Shown here: in pieces, positions 57,908-57,963 of the stretch | How positions within the stretch are numbered: the first letter of the stretch is position 1 | How the letters are laid out: each line of letters starts with the position of its first letter | Origin: Pseudomonadota bacterium | GTDB lineage: Bacteria; Pseudomonadota; Alphaproteobacteria; Sphingomonadales; Sphingomonadaceae | DNA: 57,963 bases | Direction of reading: 5' to 3' | Assembly (NCBI GenBank): GCA_023458055.1 | Contig: JAEXAW010000079.1 | Span: 1 to 57,963, forward strand | Program-made: the position numbers and the translations under genes | Notes under the pieces: generated by a model | Seen by the model: the letters and a program-made list of their open reading frames with translations, nothing else | Databases searched by the model: none | Told to the model about the DNA's origin: nothing

Positions 57908-57963
57908 GCTCCTCCCTGTCGCTCGTGAGAGCGATGGGGAGGTGGCAGCCGCGCCAGCGGCTG
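57908..57963. repeat. Composite repeat, family A, truncated by window end (A5)
   Basis: Begins GCTCCTCCC, first stem TGTCGCTC-gtga-GAGCGATG, second stem CAGCCGC-gcca-GCGGCTG at the edge. The rest lies outside the window. Shows that the pattern continues towards the head genes. Confidence 0.85.

Noticed and set aside
43050..57963. CRISPR array interpretation of the regularly recurring repeats
   Set aside because: Copies are 130-215 nt, internally palindromic, separated by whole genes, and vary in the stems; there are no short uniform repeats with spacers and no cas genes.
40927..57963. A/B repeats as insertion sequences or MITEs with clear target duplications
   Set aside because: They have terminal inverted repeats, but I saw no transposase and no convincing target-site duplication; left as repeats of unknown mobility.
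42566..57963. Cluster as an ordinary prophage
   Set aside because: No integrase, lysis genes, repressor or attachment sites in view, and gene order and families match RcGTA gp6-gp15; the head part is outside the window, so this stays an inference.

Overview
The window reads as a chromosomal segment of an alphaproteobacterium of the order Sphingomonadales (Sphingopyxis- or Sphingorhabdus-like; an inference from protein flavour, gene neighbourhoods and the gene-transfer-agent layout, not from a marker gene). GC content is high, coding density is high, and most long open frames opposite real genes are GC-driven shadows. No tRNA, rRNA, CRISPR array, transposase or integrase was recognised.

Region 1 (1-15.3 kb) is ordinary core and conserved chromosome: the end of an NlpC/P60 peptidase gene, argC, a sorbosone-dehydrogenase-like gene, an alpha/beta hydrolase, a vapBC toxin-antitoxin pair with its own operator, dnaN, a histidine phosphatase, a set of four membrane-associated unknowns, an outer-membrane beta-barrel, rlmN, an FNR-box-preceded bacteriohemerythrin, and a TauE/SafE permease.

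Region 2 (15.3-21.0 kb) is a tight array of eight small stress/detoxification-type enzymes (VOC, GST, double DUF1428, double VOC, PhnB-like, two SRPBCC, second GST). It is divergent from an HxlR regulator that carries an SCP2-like C-terminal domain. Next come a metal-flavoured pair (DUF2946-like plus a Met/His-rich outer-membrane protein), an ABC exporter, an intracellular PHA depolymerase, a dipeptide epimerase coupled to a GT51-like protein with an altered motif, soxR with a near-consensus sox box facing a VOC gene, a thiolase/MaoC pair with a LiuR-like palindrome, an MscS channel, a long acidic low-complexity membrane-anchored protein, and an S24/LexA-like regulator divergent from a putative DNA-binding partner. 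A second vapBC pair with a perfect inverted repeat, ispG and an ompA-family gene complete this part.

Region 3 (42.5-58 kb, all on the minus strand) is the tail half of a gene-transfer-agent-like (RcGTA-type) cluster. In transcription order it runs: neck protein, gp6-type connector, small coupled protein, gp8 (DUF3168), gp9 (tail tube), gp10, gp10.1 (tail chaperones), gp11 (tape measure), then three secreted cysteine-rich Sel1-repeat proteins, then gp12 (DUF2460) fused to a large TIM-barrel-like domain, gp13 (DUF2163), gp14 (NlpC/P60), gp15 (tail hub, without the TIM barrel) and a DUF2793 protein. The head genes would lie beyond the right edge.

The most striking signal is a set of composite dispersed repeats, two families called A and B here. 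They sit in almost every non-overlapping gene junction of the GTA cluster. Their terminal arms are constant, but their internal stems differ in sequence while keeping complementarity, which is compensatory variation indicating a conserved folded structure. Two direct B copies flank the Sel1 cassette.
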